Shown here: piece after piece, positions 6,017 to 13,514 of the stretch
Position numbering within the stretch: position 1 is the first letter of the stretch
Layout of the letters: every line of letters begins with the position of its first letter
DNA from: an uncultured Muribaculaceae bacterium
GTDB taxonomy: Bacteria > Bacteroidota > Bacteroidia > Bacteroidales > Muribaculaceae
DNA length: 13,584 bases
Assembly (NCBI GenBank): GCA_910585275.1
Contig: CAJUCW010000031.1
Location: 30,145-43,728 of the forward strand
Reading direction: 5' to 3'
The notes under the pieces: generated by a model
Database searches by the model: none
What the model saw: only the letters and a program-made list of their open reading frames with translations
Told to the model about the DNA's origin: nothing
Position numbers and translations under genes: made by a program

Positions 6017-7352
6017 TTTTTGCGGGGTTGAAAAGGATTGTGACCAGGCCTCCGAGAATCATGACCGCTATAGAGACTGTGAGCACCAGGGTGGTGCCTC
6101 CCCATTTCAGAAGCATCGGAATGAAGAACACACCGAGCACTGCTCCCAGTTTGCCTATTGAGGCGGCCAGACCGGCACCCTGTCCGCGGTCTTCCACCGG
6201 ATATACCTTAGATGGAAGTACGTAGGTCATGAGATGTGGACCGATGTTTAGAAACAGTTCGAAAGCCATGAAGGCTCCGATTGAGGTCCATTTGCTGAGC
6301 CCATTGCGATAGGCGAACAGAAGCACAATCAGTGAAACAGCACTTGAGAAGAATCCCATCCATTGTATTTTCGCGCCGTCCATCTTGTTGATGAGGAGTA
6401 GCCCGATTATGAATCCAGGGAGGATTATACATGAAATCCAGAATGTTATTTCTATGGAGTTTGCTACGTGCATAATGGCAGATTCCCCTGGGGCGATATG
6501 TTCAATGCCGAGTGCCATGACGAGGATGGGAAGGAATACTCCTATGCCATACACTCCAAGGCCTTCGCATGCCCATGGAACTCCAGTGAATATTACGTTC
6601 TTCCAGTTCCCTTTCAGGAATACACCCCATGAAATTTTAACCGGAGCCGGTTGCTTGGATGCGTTTATCTCAGGAAGGGAGATTCCGTTTCCGAGGAAGT
6701 CGGTAAGGGTCTTCTGTGCTTGAGTTTTCTTACCTTTTTCGAGCAGCCAGTTGGGGCTTTCCCAGAAGCGGATTCTTAGAACGAACATGAGAGCTGAGAT
6801 GGCAATCATAATCCATAGCAAATGGGGCCAGTTGGCGGGAGAAGTCCAATCGCGCACCATAAGGAAGCAGATTGCGGCCACACCGATGTTGCCGAGTGCG
6901 GAGGCCGCCTTCGTGGCGCCTACCATAATGAATTTCCATTTGTCGGGCATGAGTTCCGACACATAGTCGGAGTCGAGACTATATTCCCCGCCTATGCCGA
7001 AGCCCATCAGGAAGAGGCAGACAATCAACACCGGAATGGATGGTAAAAGGAGTGCTATTGCCGAAGCCGTGCAAATCAAGAGGGGACATAGACGGAAAAA
7101 CAGCAGATAGCCGTATTCATCGGATAACCGACCGAGAATTACGGAGCCTACCATGATTCCTATGAGGTCCATCGCACCGATTACGCCCTGCATAAAAGAT
7201 GACAGCTCGGGATGCGCGATTATCTGATAGAGCGGGATAATGACGGAAACAAGGGTGGCGAGCCCGGTGCCTATGAGCTGTCCGAGCGAAGCCACCGCCA
7301 CAATTCGGATGTGGCGCCATGAAAGAGGTGCATTGTTGATTGTATAGTCCAT
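6003..7352 (-). CDS. MFS transporter, sugar/phosphate-porter-like, substrate unknown
   Basis: A 449-residue inner-membrane protein with about 12 hydrophobic segments, the normal size for a major facilitator. The loop 2-3 signature is GRLSDEYG (74-81). GGEYSLDSDYVSELMP (121-136) resembles the loop 4-5 motif of phosphate and organic-ion porters. FWESPNWLLEKGK (196-208) corresponds to the PESPRWL motif of sugar porters, and LPSKVYPVEDRGQGAG (379-394) to the second-half P-A-E-x-x-P-x-x-R-G-x-G motif. It probably moves a small solute with H+; the substrate cannot be read from sequence. The ATG at 7352 lies 6 nt after the urea-transporter stop, so the two genes are almost certainly co-transcribed and perhaps translationally coupled. 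The last residues (TINN) and the TAG stop are encoded by the neighbouring AT-rich repeat, suggesting that the C-terminus was reshaped by it. Confidence 0.9.
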   Translation of the reverse strand: MDYTINNAPLSWRHIRIVAVASLGQLIGTGLATLVSVIIPLYQIIAHPELSSFMQGVIGAMDLIGIMVGSVILGRLSDEYGYLLFFRLCPLLICTASAIALLLPSIPVLIVCLFLMGFGIGGEYSLDSDYVSELMPDKWKFIMVGATKAASALGNIGVAAICFLMVRDWTSPANWPHLLWIMIAISALMFVLRIRFWESPNWLLEKGKKTQAQKTLTDFLGNGISLPEINASKQPAPVKISWGVFLKGNWKNVIFTGVPWACEGLGVYGIGVFLPILVMALGIEHIAPGESAIMHVANSIEITFWISCIILPGFIIGLLLINKMDGAKIQWMGFFSSAVSLIVLLFAYRNGLSKWTSIGAFMAFELFLNIGPHLMTYVLPSKVYPVEDRGQGAGLAASIGKLGAVLGVFFIPMLLKWGGTTLVLTVSIAVMILGGLVTILFNPAKTINN

Positions 7353-7358
7353 ATTATG

Positions 7359-8327
7359 TTATTTCTTAGGAGCGGGCTGGAAGAATCTGTAGGCGGGGAA
7401 CAGGAATATCCAAGTGCCTACGCAGAACGGTCCGGTAAGTGTGGGGAGTCCCATCGGGGCGAAAAAGGCATTCATGGCAGCCTGGATGAAGACGGTTGCT
7501 ATCGTGCCGAATATGGCCCAAAGAGCGGAACGCCAGGAGAAGTTGCAGAAGGTGGCGCCAAGGGCTATTGCGGTCAAGACGGCTGAGAATCCGTAGAGTC
7601 CATTTGCGATGTCTTGTCCTGGGCCACCCCAAACGAGAGACACGATGAGGCCTATTGCGGAACCTACGGCAGCCCACACTGCGGCGCGCCAACTGCTGAC
7701 TGCGAGTCCGGCAAGGAACAATAGCCCTGTAATCCATGATTTGATAAGGAATACCTGCGAAATACCGTTGAGCCAATATGTAAGCAGATTCAGAAATCCG
7801 TATGAAATCACTTCATCGTTGCCGTGGGCGAATTCGGGAGTGCCCATATTGACGGCGGGAAAACCCTGGAACAGACGCGCGGAAAGAAGGAACACCCAAG
7901 TGCAGAACACAAACGGGAATGTGAAAGACGACATTTTCCAACGGTCAAGTATGTTGTCCATGCCGGAACGAGCTATCGTGGTCATTGCGGAGCAGATAAT
8001 CATGGCAATCCACATCCACACAGTGTTGGCGAGGAATGTGGGGAATGCACAGCCTACAAGCACACCGTTGAATCCCCAGAGTCCGTTGGCCCCATGCTTG
8101 TCGGGGAGACGGAGAATATGGCCGGTGAGGGTGGAGACCAACACACCGACGAGAGCTCCCCAAGCCACAAGAGGGAACCCTTCATGATATGCCCCGATGA
8201 AAATGCCAATTAGAAACAGGAGGCCTGTCCAGGCGTTGTCCTGAAACATCACCTGTCCGACGCCACGCGATACGGTGGAAGGGAAATGCCTTATGGAGTC
8301 GGAAATGTAAACTTTGTCGAATGCCAT
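7359..8327 (-). CDS. Urea transporter (UT family)
   Basis: A 322-residue inner-membrane protein that shows the internal duplication of the UT family, which forms channel-like pores for urea. Half one has GVGQVMFQDNAWTGLLFLIG (22-41), GANGLWGFNGVLVGCAF (79-95) and FTFPFVFCTWVFL (135-147). Half two repeats these as GISQVFLIKSWITGLLFLAG (188-207), IANGLYGFSAVLTAIAL (240-256) and LTGPFCVGTWIFL (297-309). The length agrees with bacterial members (about 320-340). Both halves and their pore motifs look complete, so it should be functional. The expected role is passive urea uptake for nitrogen; it could also pass related small amides. No urease gene is in the window. It lies 6 nt upstream of the MFS gene and 133 nt downstream of the channel gene. 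The ATG follows an A-rich ATTAACA leader. Confidence 0.93.
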   Translation of the reverse strand: MAFDKVYISDSIRHFPSTVSRGVGQVMFQDNAWTGLLFLIGIFIGAYHEGFPLVAWGALVGVLVSTLTGHILRLPDKHGANGLWGFNGVLVGCAFPTFLANTVWMWIAMIICSAMTTIARSGMDNILDRWKMSSFTFPFVFCTWVFLLSARLFQGFPAVNMGTPEFAHGNDEVISYGFLNLLTYWLNGISQVFLIKSWITGLLFLAGLAVSSWRAAVWAAVGSAIGLIVSLVWGGPGQDIANGLYGFSAVLTAIALGATFCNFSWRSALWAIFGTIATVFIQAAMNAFFAPMGLPTLTGPFCVGTWIFLFPAYRFFQPAPKK

Positions 8328-8460
8328 TGTTAATATGATTTTGAGTTTTGGATTTCGGATTTTGAAGCGGAGGGAGAGTTGTGCTTACTTCGTTCGCACC
8401 ACAATCAAGACCGGTAACAGTCGAGACAGGGAGGGATGAGAAGATTTATTATTTTCTTTT
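8328..8460 (-). other. Gap between channel and urea-transporter genes
   Basis: This 133-nt gap holds no convincing ORF. On the minus strand it begins with an A-rich run after the channel stop. It then holds an imperfect inverted repeat (TTGTGC at 8380-8385 region against GCACCACAA near 8397-8405). It ends with CAAAATCCGAAATCCAAAA (8346-8364), which reappears in variant form upstream of the channel gene. No clear TAnnTTTG promoter and no strong T-tailed terminator were found, so readthrough from the channel gene is possible. Confidence 0.4.
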
Positions 8461-9279
8461 TCAGGATTGAGGGGAGGGATTCGGAGAGGGAGCGGGGGAA
8501 TGGGAAGAGGGGGAGGTTGATTGGGCGGAGAGAGGGGTGGTGAAGTCTGAGCCTGAAAAACTATAGCCTATCTGATTGTGCTTGGTGAGGATGTTGGTGA
8601 TATAGACCGTGAAAATCGGGAACATCATCATTCCGATGGCAGCCAGGAGAACTGAAAGCACCCTGCCTACAGGCGTGACGGCAACGATGTTGGAACCGAC
8701 AGTCGTGGCGTCCATCGATGCCCACCATAAAGCATCGGTATAATCTACGACAAGAGGATTTTTGCCATGTTCGAACAGGTAGAAGGCGAGGGAGGAGAAA
8801 TAGACTGTGAATAGAAGGGTGACCAAGTAAGATATGAATAAGCCTGTGGCTTTGTTATATGTGAACCAACTGACCACGATTGCCATGGCATAGCCACCGC
8901 GTATAAGGGGAATATAGCGGATAAGATATGTTATGGTCGGGTCGAAGGTCCATCCGTAGTGGCTGATTATCGAATTGTAGGGTATGGAGACGAGGAAGAA
9001 TACGAAATGGGTGGAGAGATAATGCTTTTTGTCAGGAGCAATAAAAAATTCGATAAAGAAGTCGGTAAGAAAAACCACACAAATCCAAAGTTGGACATGC
9101 ATGAACTGCGGCAACTCATAAAAAGCTTCGTTGTGGAATGTGTCAATTGAAATACATATAACAAGAAAAATAGAGAGGAGCAGTATTATGATATGCAATA
9201 TGGAGTATATGCCGCCTTTCTTAAAAAGATAGTCGGCGCGTTGTTCGCGGTTTTGGATATCGGAAGTGTTATTCTTCAT
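8461..9279 (-). CDS. Six-helix, P-loop ion channel with atypical selectivity filter
   Basis: A 272-residue inner-membrane protein with the plan of a voltage-gated-type cation channel. Predicted segments are S1 about 27-46, S2 62-80, S3 90-106, S4 114-138 (only R121 and R127 as positive charges), S5 145-167, a pore helix DALWWASMDA (182-191), and S6 about 205-229. In K+ channels the pore helix leads into T-T-V-G-Y-G-D. Here it reads T192-T-V-G-S-N-I198, followed by the family-like VTPVGRVL (201-208). The Tyr and the second Gly are therefore absent, as in some non-selective channels (CNG type, T-I-G-E-T-P). Selectivity cannot be predicted. The tail at 252-272 is almost only Ser, Pro, Asn, Gln and Ala and is encoded by C-rich low-complexity DNA. 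The ATG at 9279 is divergent from sbcD; the urea transporter follows in the same direction. Confidence 0.85.
   Translation of the reverse strand: MKNNTSDIQNREQRADYLFKKGGIYSILHIIILLLSIFLVICISIDTFHNEAFYELPQFMHVQLWICVVFLTDFFIEFFIAPDKKHYLSTHFVFFLVSIPYNSIISHYGWTFDPTITYLIRYIPLIRGGYAMAIVVSWFTYNKATGLFISYLVTLLFTVYFSSLAFYLFEHGKNPLVVDYTDALWWASMDATTVGSNIVAVTPVGRVLSVLLAAIGMMMFPIFTVYITNILTKHNQIGYSFSGSDFTTPLSAQSTSPSSHSPAPSPNPSPQS
8471..8513 (+). other. G-quadruplex motif over the 3' end of the channel gene
   Basis: On the plus strand, GGG (8488-8490), GGGGG (8494-8498), GGG (8502-8504) and GGGGG (8509-8513) are joined by loops of 3, 3 and 4 nt, meeting the classical G3+N1-7 rule. Extra G-runs lie at 8471-8474 and 8476-8478. 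It is the template strand for the channel gene, so its mRNA is C-rich here and only the DNA could fold. The region encodes the Ser/Pro tail of the channel. A role in slowing transcription or replication is speculation. Confidence 0.5.
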
Positions 9280-9321
9280 AGCAAAATGGAATATAAGTCA
9301 GCTTTGAAGATATAACAAACG

Positions 9322-9422
9322 AGGGAGGTTTTGGGTTGTGGGCTGGGGGATGTGGGTTGTTGGTTTTTGGTTGTCGGATTTGGTGTGATATTTGGATTTG
9401 ATGTCGTTTTTTTGTTATTTTG
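9322..9422 (+). repeat. G/T-rich low-complexity stretch with a G-quadruplex motif
   Basis: About 100 nt in the divergent gap between the channel gene and sbcD are nearly all G and T on the plus strand, with about three C. Inside, GGG (9333-9335), GGG (9340-9342), GGGGG (9345-9349) and GGG (9354-9356) are joined by loops of 4, 2 and 4 nt, a textbook quadruplex pattern. TTTTGGTTGTCGGATTTGG (9365-9383) matches 8346-8364 at 16 of 19 positions. Any 5' leader of the channel transcript would be C/A-rich and unstructured. The nature of the element is unknown; it looks like degenerate intergenic repeat DNA rather than a gene. Confidence 0.55.
9391..9422 (+). promoter_or_regulatory. sbcDp: Candidate promoter of sbcDC
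   Basis: TTTG at 9391-9394 and TTATTTTG at 9415-9422 are separated by 20 nt, fitting the Bacteroidetes TTTG / TAnnTTTG layout with one mismatch in the -7 element (T for A at its second base). A start a few nucleotides later would leave a leader of about 25 nt before the sbcD ATG. The surrounding T-richness makes chance matches easy, hence the moderate confidence. Confidence 0.45.
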
Positions 9423-9452
9423 CAAACACTATCCATCTTAAGACTTAAAGAA

Positions 9453-10646
9453 ATGAAAATCATTCACACCTCTGATTGGCATCTCGGACATCAGCTTTAT
9501 GGCTACGACCGAACGGATGAGTTTCTTGATTTTTTCGATAAACTTGAAGCCATCGTAAAGGAGGAACTTCCCGACGCCATGCTTGTAAGCGGGGATATAT
9601 TCGATGTGTCGTCGCCGTCGGCGGCAGTTGCGAAGATGTTTAAAGACAATCTTCTGCGTCTGCACCGTGCATTGCCCGAAATGGAGATAATAGTCACTGC
9701 CGGTAATCACGACAGTGCGTCGCGCATCGACGTTGACCGCAATCTTTGGCTTGCCGGCGGTATCCATGTGGTCGGAGGCGTGAAGAGGGAAGACGGGGAG
9801 TATGATTTTTCCGACAATGTGATAAAGATAAAAGACAAGGGGATCGTTGCGGCCGTACCATTCGTCAACAGGGCATTCATGCCGCGTGTCTCGGATGACG
9901 AGCCGGCTGAACGCAGTTTCTTCAAAGGCGTGGAAAAAGCGGTGGACAATGTGAACCGAGATGGTTTGCCCACAGTTCTCATGGCACATCTTGCAGTGGC
10001 CGGATGCGACCGTGAAGGACATCGCGACGCTTCAATCGGAGGAATGGACTGTATGGAGTCGTGGGTGCTTGGAGAAAGTTTCGACTATGTTGCGCTCGGG
10101 CATATTCATAAGCCACAGACCATAGTCGCCGGTAAGGCATATTATTCCGGGAGTCCGGTGGCGGTGAGCTTCGATGAGGCTTATCCGCATTCTGTGAACG
10201 TGGTGAGAGTTGAGAGAGGTGTTCCGGCCGAAGTGCGAAAGGAGGCCATACCTCCCAAACGTAGGCTTAAGACTTTCCCGGAGATTGCTGTAGATTTCAA
10301 AAAAGCCCTGAAGATGTTTGGCAAGTTGTCGGATTACGACGATTCCTATATCCGTCTGAACGTTAGACAGGAAGATGACTTGCCATACGGTTGCGCCGAG
10401 ATGGCGGCTGAAAAAGCCAAAGGGAAACGATGCCGCTATTGCAATATCAGATTCGAGAAGATAACGGAGCGGGATGCGGATAATGCAATTTCGGGCATAA
10501 CTGCCTCTGAATTCATGGAATCGTCGCCTACCGATATCGCAAGGCGTTATTTCAAGTCGATAGGACTTTCCGAAGAGACCGGAGAGGAGTATCTGAAAAT
10601 GATTTCCGAAATAGAGGAAGAAATCAAGATTGCTATGCAGGCGTGA
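9453..10646 (+). CDS. sbcD: Nuclease SbcCD subunit D (Mre11-like)
   Basis: Manganese-dependent 3'-5' exonuclease and endonuclease that with SbcC cleaves DNA hairpins and processes double-strand ends. At 397 residues it equals the usual length (E. coli about 400). The five metallophosphoesterase motifs are present: D8-W-H10 (TSDWHLGH), G-D48-IFD, G-N85-H86-D, A-H179-L, and G-H217-I-H219. The C-terminal part (about 270-397) is the capping/SbcC-binding region. I start it at the ATG at 9453, which gives the canonical MKIIHTSDWHLGH beginning; an upstream TTG at 9420 would add 11 residues not typical of the family and overlaps the -7 element. It is followed by sbcC after 40 nt and is very likely co-transcribed. 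Confidence 0.96.
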   Translation: MKIIHTSDWHLGHQLYGYDRTDEFLDFFDKLEAIVKEELPDAMLVSGDIFDVSSPSAAVAKMFKDNLLRLHRALPEMEIIVTAGNHDSASRIDVDRNLWLAGGIHVVGGVKREDGEYDFSDNVIKIKDKGIVAAVPFVNRAFMPRVSDDEPAERSFFKGVEKAVDNVNRDGLPTVLMAHLAVAGCDREGHRDASIGGMDCMESWVLGESFDYVALGHIHKPQTIVAGKAYYSGSPVAVSFDEAYPHSVNVVRVERGVPAEVRKEAIPPKRRLKTFPEIAVDFKKALKMFGKLSDYDDSYIRLNVRQEDDLPYGCAEMAAEKAKGKRCRYCNIRFEKITERDADNAISGITASEFMESSPTDIARRYFKSIGLSEETGEEYLKMISEIEEEIKIAMQA

Positions 10647-10686
10647 TATAAAATTAGGTGGTTTCGATATTTAAAGATACATAAAT

Positions 10687-13494
10687 ATGCAGCTTAAGAC
10701 ACTTTCCATCCATAATATAGCTTCAATATCGGATGCTGAAATAGATTTCCGGGGCGATATGCTCGGGAGTGCCCCCGTCTTTCTTATTTGCGGGGAGACC
10801 GGCTCGGGGAAAAGTACGATACTTGACACAATCTGCCTTGCGCTTTATGGCGACACGCCGAGGATGACGTCTGCTTCGAAAGAGGAACTTGAACTTTCGG
10901 ATGGGGAGGCACGCAACAGATATTATACCAACGACAATTCGCAGTTGCTCCGCAGAGGCACCGGCGAGGGTTTTTGCCGCCTTTTATTTACGGGTAACGA
11001 TGGGAAAGACTATGAAGCCGTTTGGGAGATTCACCGTAACCATGACAAACCGGAGAAACGTCTGCAAAGACCGAAACGGGGCTTGAGGGCTGTGGATAAC
11101 AGTTTTTCCGACCATCGGATAGCGGAAATCGATGCCAAGGTGGAGGAGGTGACCGGATTGCAATACGAGCAGTTTTGCAGGACGGTGATGCTTGCCCAAG
11201 GGGAGTTCACCAAATTTCTTAAAAGCCGTAAGGAAGAAAAATCGGAAATACTTGAGAAACTAACAGGTACAGAGGTATATTCGCAAATCGGAATCAAGAT
11301 AGCCGAAAAATATAATTCAAGAAGAAACGCTTGGATTGAGTTGAAAAGGGATGTGGAAAACGTGCGTCTGATGAGCGAGGAGGAGATAGCTTCATGCAAA
11401 GAGAAGCAGGAGGAGCTCGGACGGTTATCGTTGTCGCTGGCGTCGCAAAGAAAAGAGTCGCTCAAAAAGTCGGTATGGCTCGGCACATGGGTTACGCTCA
11501 ACGATAGGCTGAATAAGGCCGTGGAAGAGCATGCCGCTTTAAAGGTGATAATTGATTCGGAAGATTTCGTTAACGAACGGCGGGAAGCGGAACTTTATGA
11601 AACGTCGGCTGAAGGGAGACGACTGCTTTCCGAACAAAACACCGTGGAGGCAAACCTTAAGAAAAAGGCATCGTTGCTCCCCGAGTTGGAGAAGCTTCAT
11701 GTAGAGGCAGTGGCAAAAGAGAAAGAGGCGTTTAAGGGTTTGGAGGAGAACCAGATGAATCTTTCTGAGATTCAAAAGAAACTTGACTGCTTCAATCTTG
11801 ATGAATTGGGAAAGAGGTATGACCGGGCGTGGAAAGCGGACAAAACTCTTACGGAATTGATTAACGAGTTTGAAAAACTGAAGTCGGCTGAAGAAATGTC
11901 GAATGTCTTTAAGAGAGATCTCGCCAATTTCAGTAAAGAGCGGGAAGCCGCTTTGGCAGGAGAGAAGAATCTTGAGGCGCCGCTTGCTGCGGCAGAAGAG
12001 GAACGCGAACGGTATGCGGCCGCGTTGCATCATGGCGAGATTTCAGTAAGCGACACCGTGAAGAGCATCCGGAAGGAATTGAAAAAGGGGGAGAATTGCC
12101 CGGTGTGCGGAAGCGTCATTGAAAGGGAACTGAAAGAGGAGGCTTTTGAGTCGATGCTTCTCCCGCTGCGGGAGGGAAAGAAGAAGGCCGACGACCGTAT
12201 AGTAGCCATGATAGCCGAACAGAAAACCTATCAGCGGAAAATTAAGGAGTGTGGGGACAACATAACACGCCTTGGCCGGGAGCTTGAGAAATGGAACATA
12301 AAGATTGACGATGCGGTAGAAAAAATCGGACGATTGAAAAAAGAATCGGGAATCGAGATGGAGCAGGGCGAGGCGATGACTGAAGAATGTCGCAAAAGGA
12401 AGGGTGAACTCGCAAAAGAGATGGAGGCTGTAAGAACACTGCAAGACCAGGGGAACGAGACTCTGAAAGAATATCGTAGTCTTCAGAAATCGGGAAAGAA
12501 ACTGAGCGATGCATATATATATCAGAAGGAAGCCACAGCGAAAGCCTTTTCCGCCCTTGAAGTGCATAGGGCGGACATAAAAGGAGACAAACGTCGCCTC
12601 GACGAGCTGAAAGAGAATCTGGAAACCTTTATAAAATCTATGCCTGAGGTGGATATGAATAAACTTTCAGAACTTGCCTCGCTCGACGGGAAAGAGATGG
12701 CTCGGAAAAAGGGGAAAATAGACAAGACGCTTGAATCGTTGAAAGAACTTGAATCGAGGAAGGGTACCTTGTCAGACCAATTGAAAGAACATGAGGAGTC
12801 GCGTCCCGTTTTTGAAGAAGATGAATCGGCGGAATCGCTGAAGAAGCTGCTTGATGAAACCGACGTCAAGCTAAAGGAGGCAGATATGGAGAGCGGGAGA
12901 GTGGCTGAAGTGTTACGCAACGATGCCCGGATGAGGGAGGAGTATGCCGGAAAAATGAAGCAACTTGAAGCGGCTCACGAAGAATTAGAGAGATGGGAAG
13001 GTCTTTATAACAAACTCGGCGACCAACGTGGAGTGAAATTTCGCGCGGTGGCACAGAGCTTTATATTGCGTTCGCTTCTTGAAAACGCCAACGTGTATAT
13101 GGCTAATTTCACCGACCGATATACGCTTACGTGCAATCCCGGCACGCTTGCCATCCTTGTCAAAGACAGTTACAAACCGAGCGACCCTCAGCCTGCATCC
13201 ATACTTTCCGGCGGAGAGAGCTTCATGGCATCGCTTGCGCTTGCCTTGGCGCTCGCCAACCTGAGGTCAGGCGGAATGGGCGCCGACGTATTGTTTATCG
13301 ACGAAGGATTCGGCACGTTGTCGCCCGAATATCTCGGCAATGTGATGGATACCCTTGAGAAGCTGCACCAGATGGGAGGGCGTAGGGTAGGGCTAATCAG
13401 CCATGTGCCGGAAATGAAAGAACGCATACCTGTGCATATCAATGTGAGACGAGAATCTCCGGCTTTGAGTCGCGTGACGGTGACGAATGGATGA
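10687..13494 (+). CDS. sbcC: Nuclease SbcCD subunit C (Rad50-like SMC ATPase)
   Basis: ATP-driven partner of SbcD that bridges DNA ends and controls nuclease access. The 935-residue protein has a split ABC ATPase at its two ends. The N-terminal lobe carries Walker A G36-ETGSGKS43 and a Q-loop at Q171 (MLAQGEF). The C-terminal lobe carries the signature LSGGES (840-845), Walker B LFIDEG with D872 and E873, and the H-loop H906 (LISHVPE). Between them two long Lys/Glu-rich coiled-coil arms (about 200-465 and 480-760) meet at a zinc hook, C471-P-V-C474, which pairs two molecules through one Zn. All catalytic elements are intact and the length is within the family range (about 900-1050). The ATG at 10687 begins MQLKTLSIHNIASI, the normal N-terminus. 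It lacks a Shine-Dalgarno. A terminator follows about 20 nt after the stop. Confidence 0.96.
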   Translation: MQLKTLSIHNIASISDAEIDFRGDMLGSAPVFLICGETGSGKSTILDTICLALYGDTPRMTSASKEELELSDGEARNRYYTNDNSQLLRRGTGEGFCRLLFTGNDGKDYEAVWEIHRNHDKPEKRLQRPKRGLRAVDNSFSDHRIAEIDAKVEEVTGLQYEQFCRTVMLAQGEFTKFLKSRKEEKSEILEKLTGTEVYSQIGIKIAEKYNSRRNAWIELKRDVENVRLMSEEEIASCKEKQEELGRLSLSLASQRKESLKKSVWLGTWVTLNDRLNKAVEEHAALKVIIDSEDFVNERREAELYETSAEGRRLLSEQNTVEANLKKKASLLPELEKLHVEAVAKEKEAFKGLEENQMNLSEIQKKLDCFNLDELGKRYDRAWKADKTLTELINEFEKLKSAEEMSNVFKRDLANFSKEREAALAGEKNLEAPLAAAEEERERYAAALHHGEISVSDTVKSIRKELKKGENCPVCGSVIERELKEEAFESMLLPLREGKKKADDRIVAMIAEQKTYQRKIKECGDNITRLGRELEKWNIKIDDAVEKIGRLKKESGIEMEQGEAMTEECRKRKGELAKEMEAVRTLQDQGNETLKEYRSLQKSGKKLSDAYIYQKEATAKAFSALEVHRADIKGDKRRLDELKENLETFIKSMPEVDMNKLSELASLDGKEMARKKGKIDKTLESLKELESRKGTLSDQLKEHEESRPVFEEDESAESLKKLLDETDVKLKEADMESGRVAEVLRNDARMREEYAGKMKQLEAAHEELERWEGLYNKLGDQRGVKFRAVAQSFILRSLLENANVYMANFTDRYTLTCNPGTLAILVKDSYKPSDPQPASILSGGESFMASLALALALANLRSGGMGADVLFIDEGFGTLSPEYLGNVMDTLEKLHQMGGRRVGLISHVPEMKERIPVHINVRRESPALSRVTVTNG

Positions 13495-13514
13495 AAACAT
13501 GGGTCGGCGGAGTT

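Noticed and set aside
7609..8213. Plus-strand ORFs inside the urea-transporter gene (7609-8187 and 7824-8213)
   Set aside because: The minus-strand frame has the duplicated UT motifs; the plus-strand translations lack any recognisable feature and no promoter or start context was seen.
6003..9279. Urease or urea-carboxylase operon around the urea transporter
   Set aside because: Neither neighbour shows any urease, nickel-chaperone or carboxylase motif; both are membrane transport proteins.
9420..9452. Upstream TTG start for sbcD adding 11 residues
   Set aside because: The added residues do not resemble SbcD, the TTG overlaps the candidate -7 element, and the ATG at 9453 gives the standard MKIIHTSDWHLGH start.
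9269..9463. Small minus-strand ORF across the channel/sbcD gap (64 codons)
   Set aside because: Its product is low-complexity Pro/Asn/His text produced by the G/T-rich repeat stretch, and it overlaps both gene starts.
12522..12920. Minus-strand Ser-rich ORF in sbcC
   Set aside because: It is the mirror frame of the Glu/Lys-rich coiled coil, which typically gives Ser/Phe-rich antisense frames.
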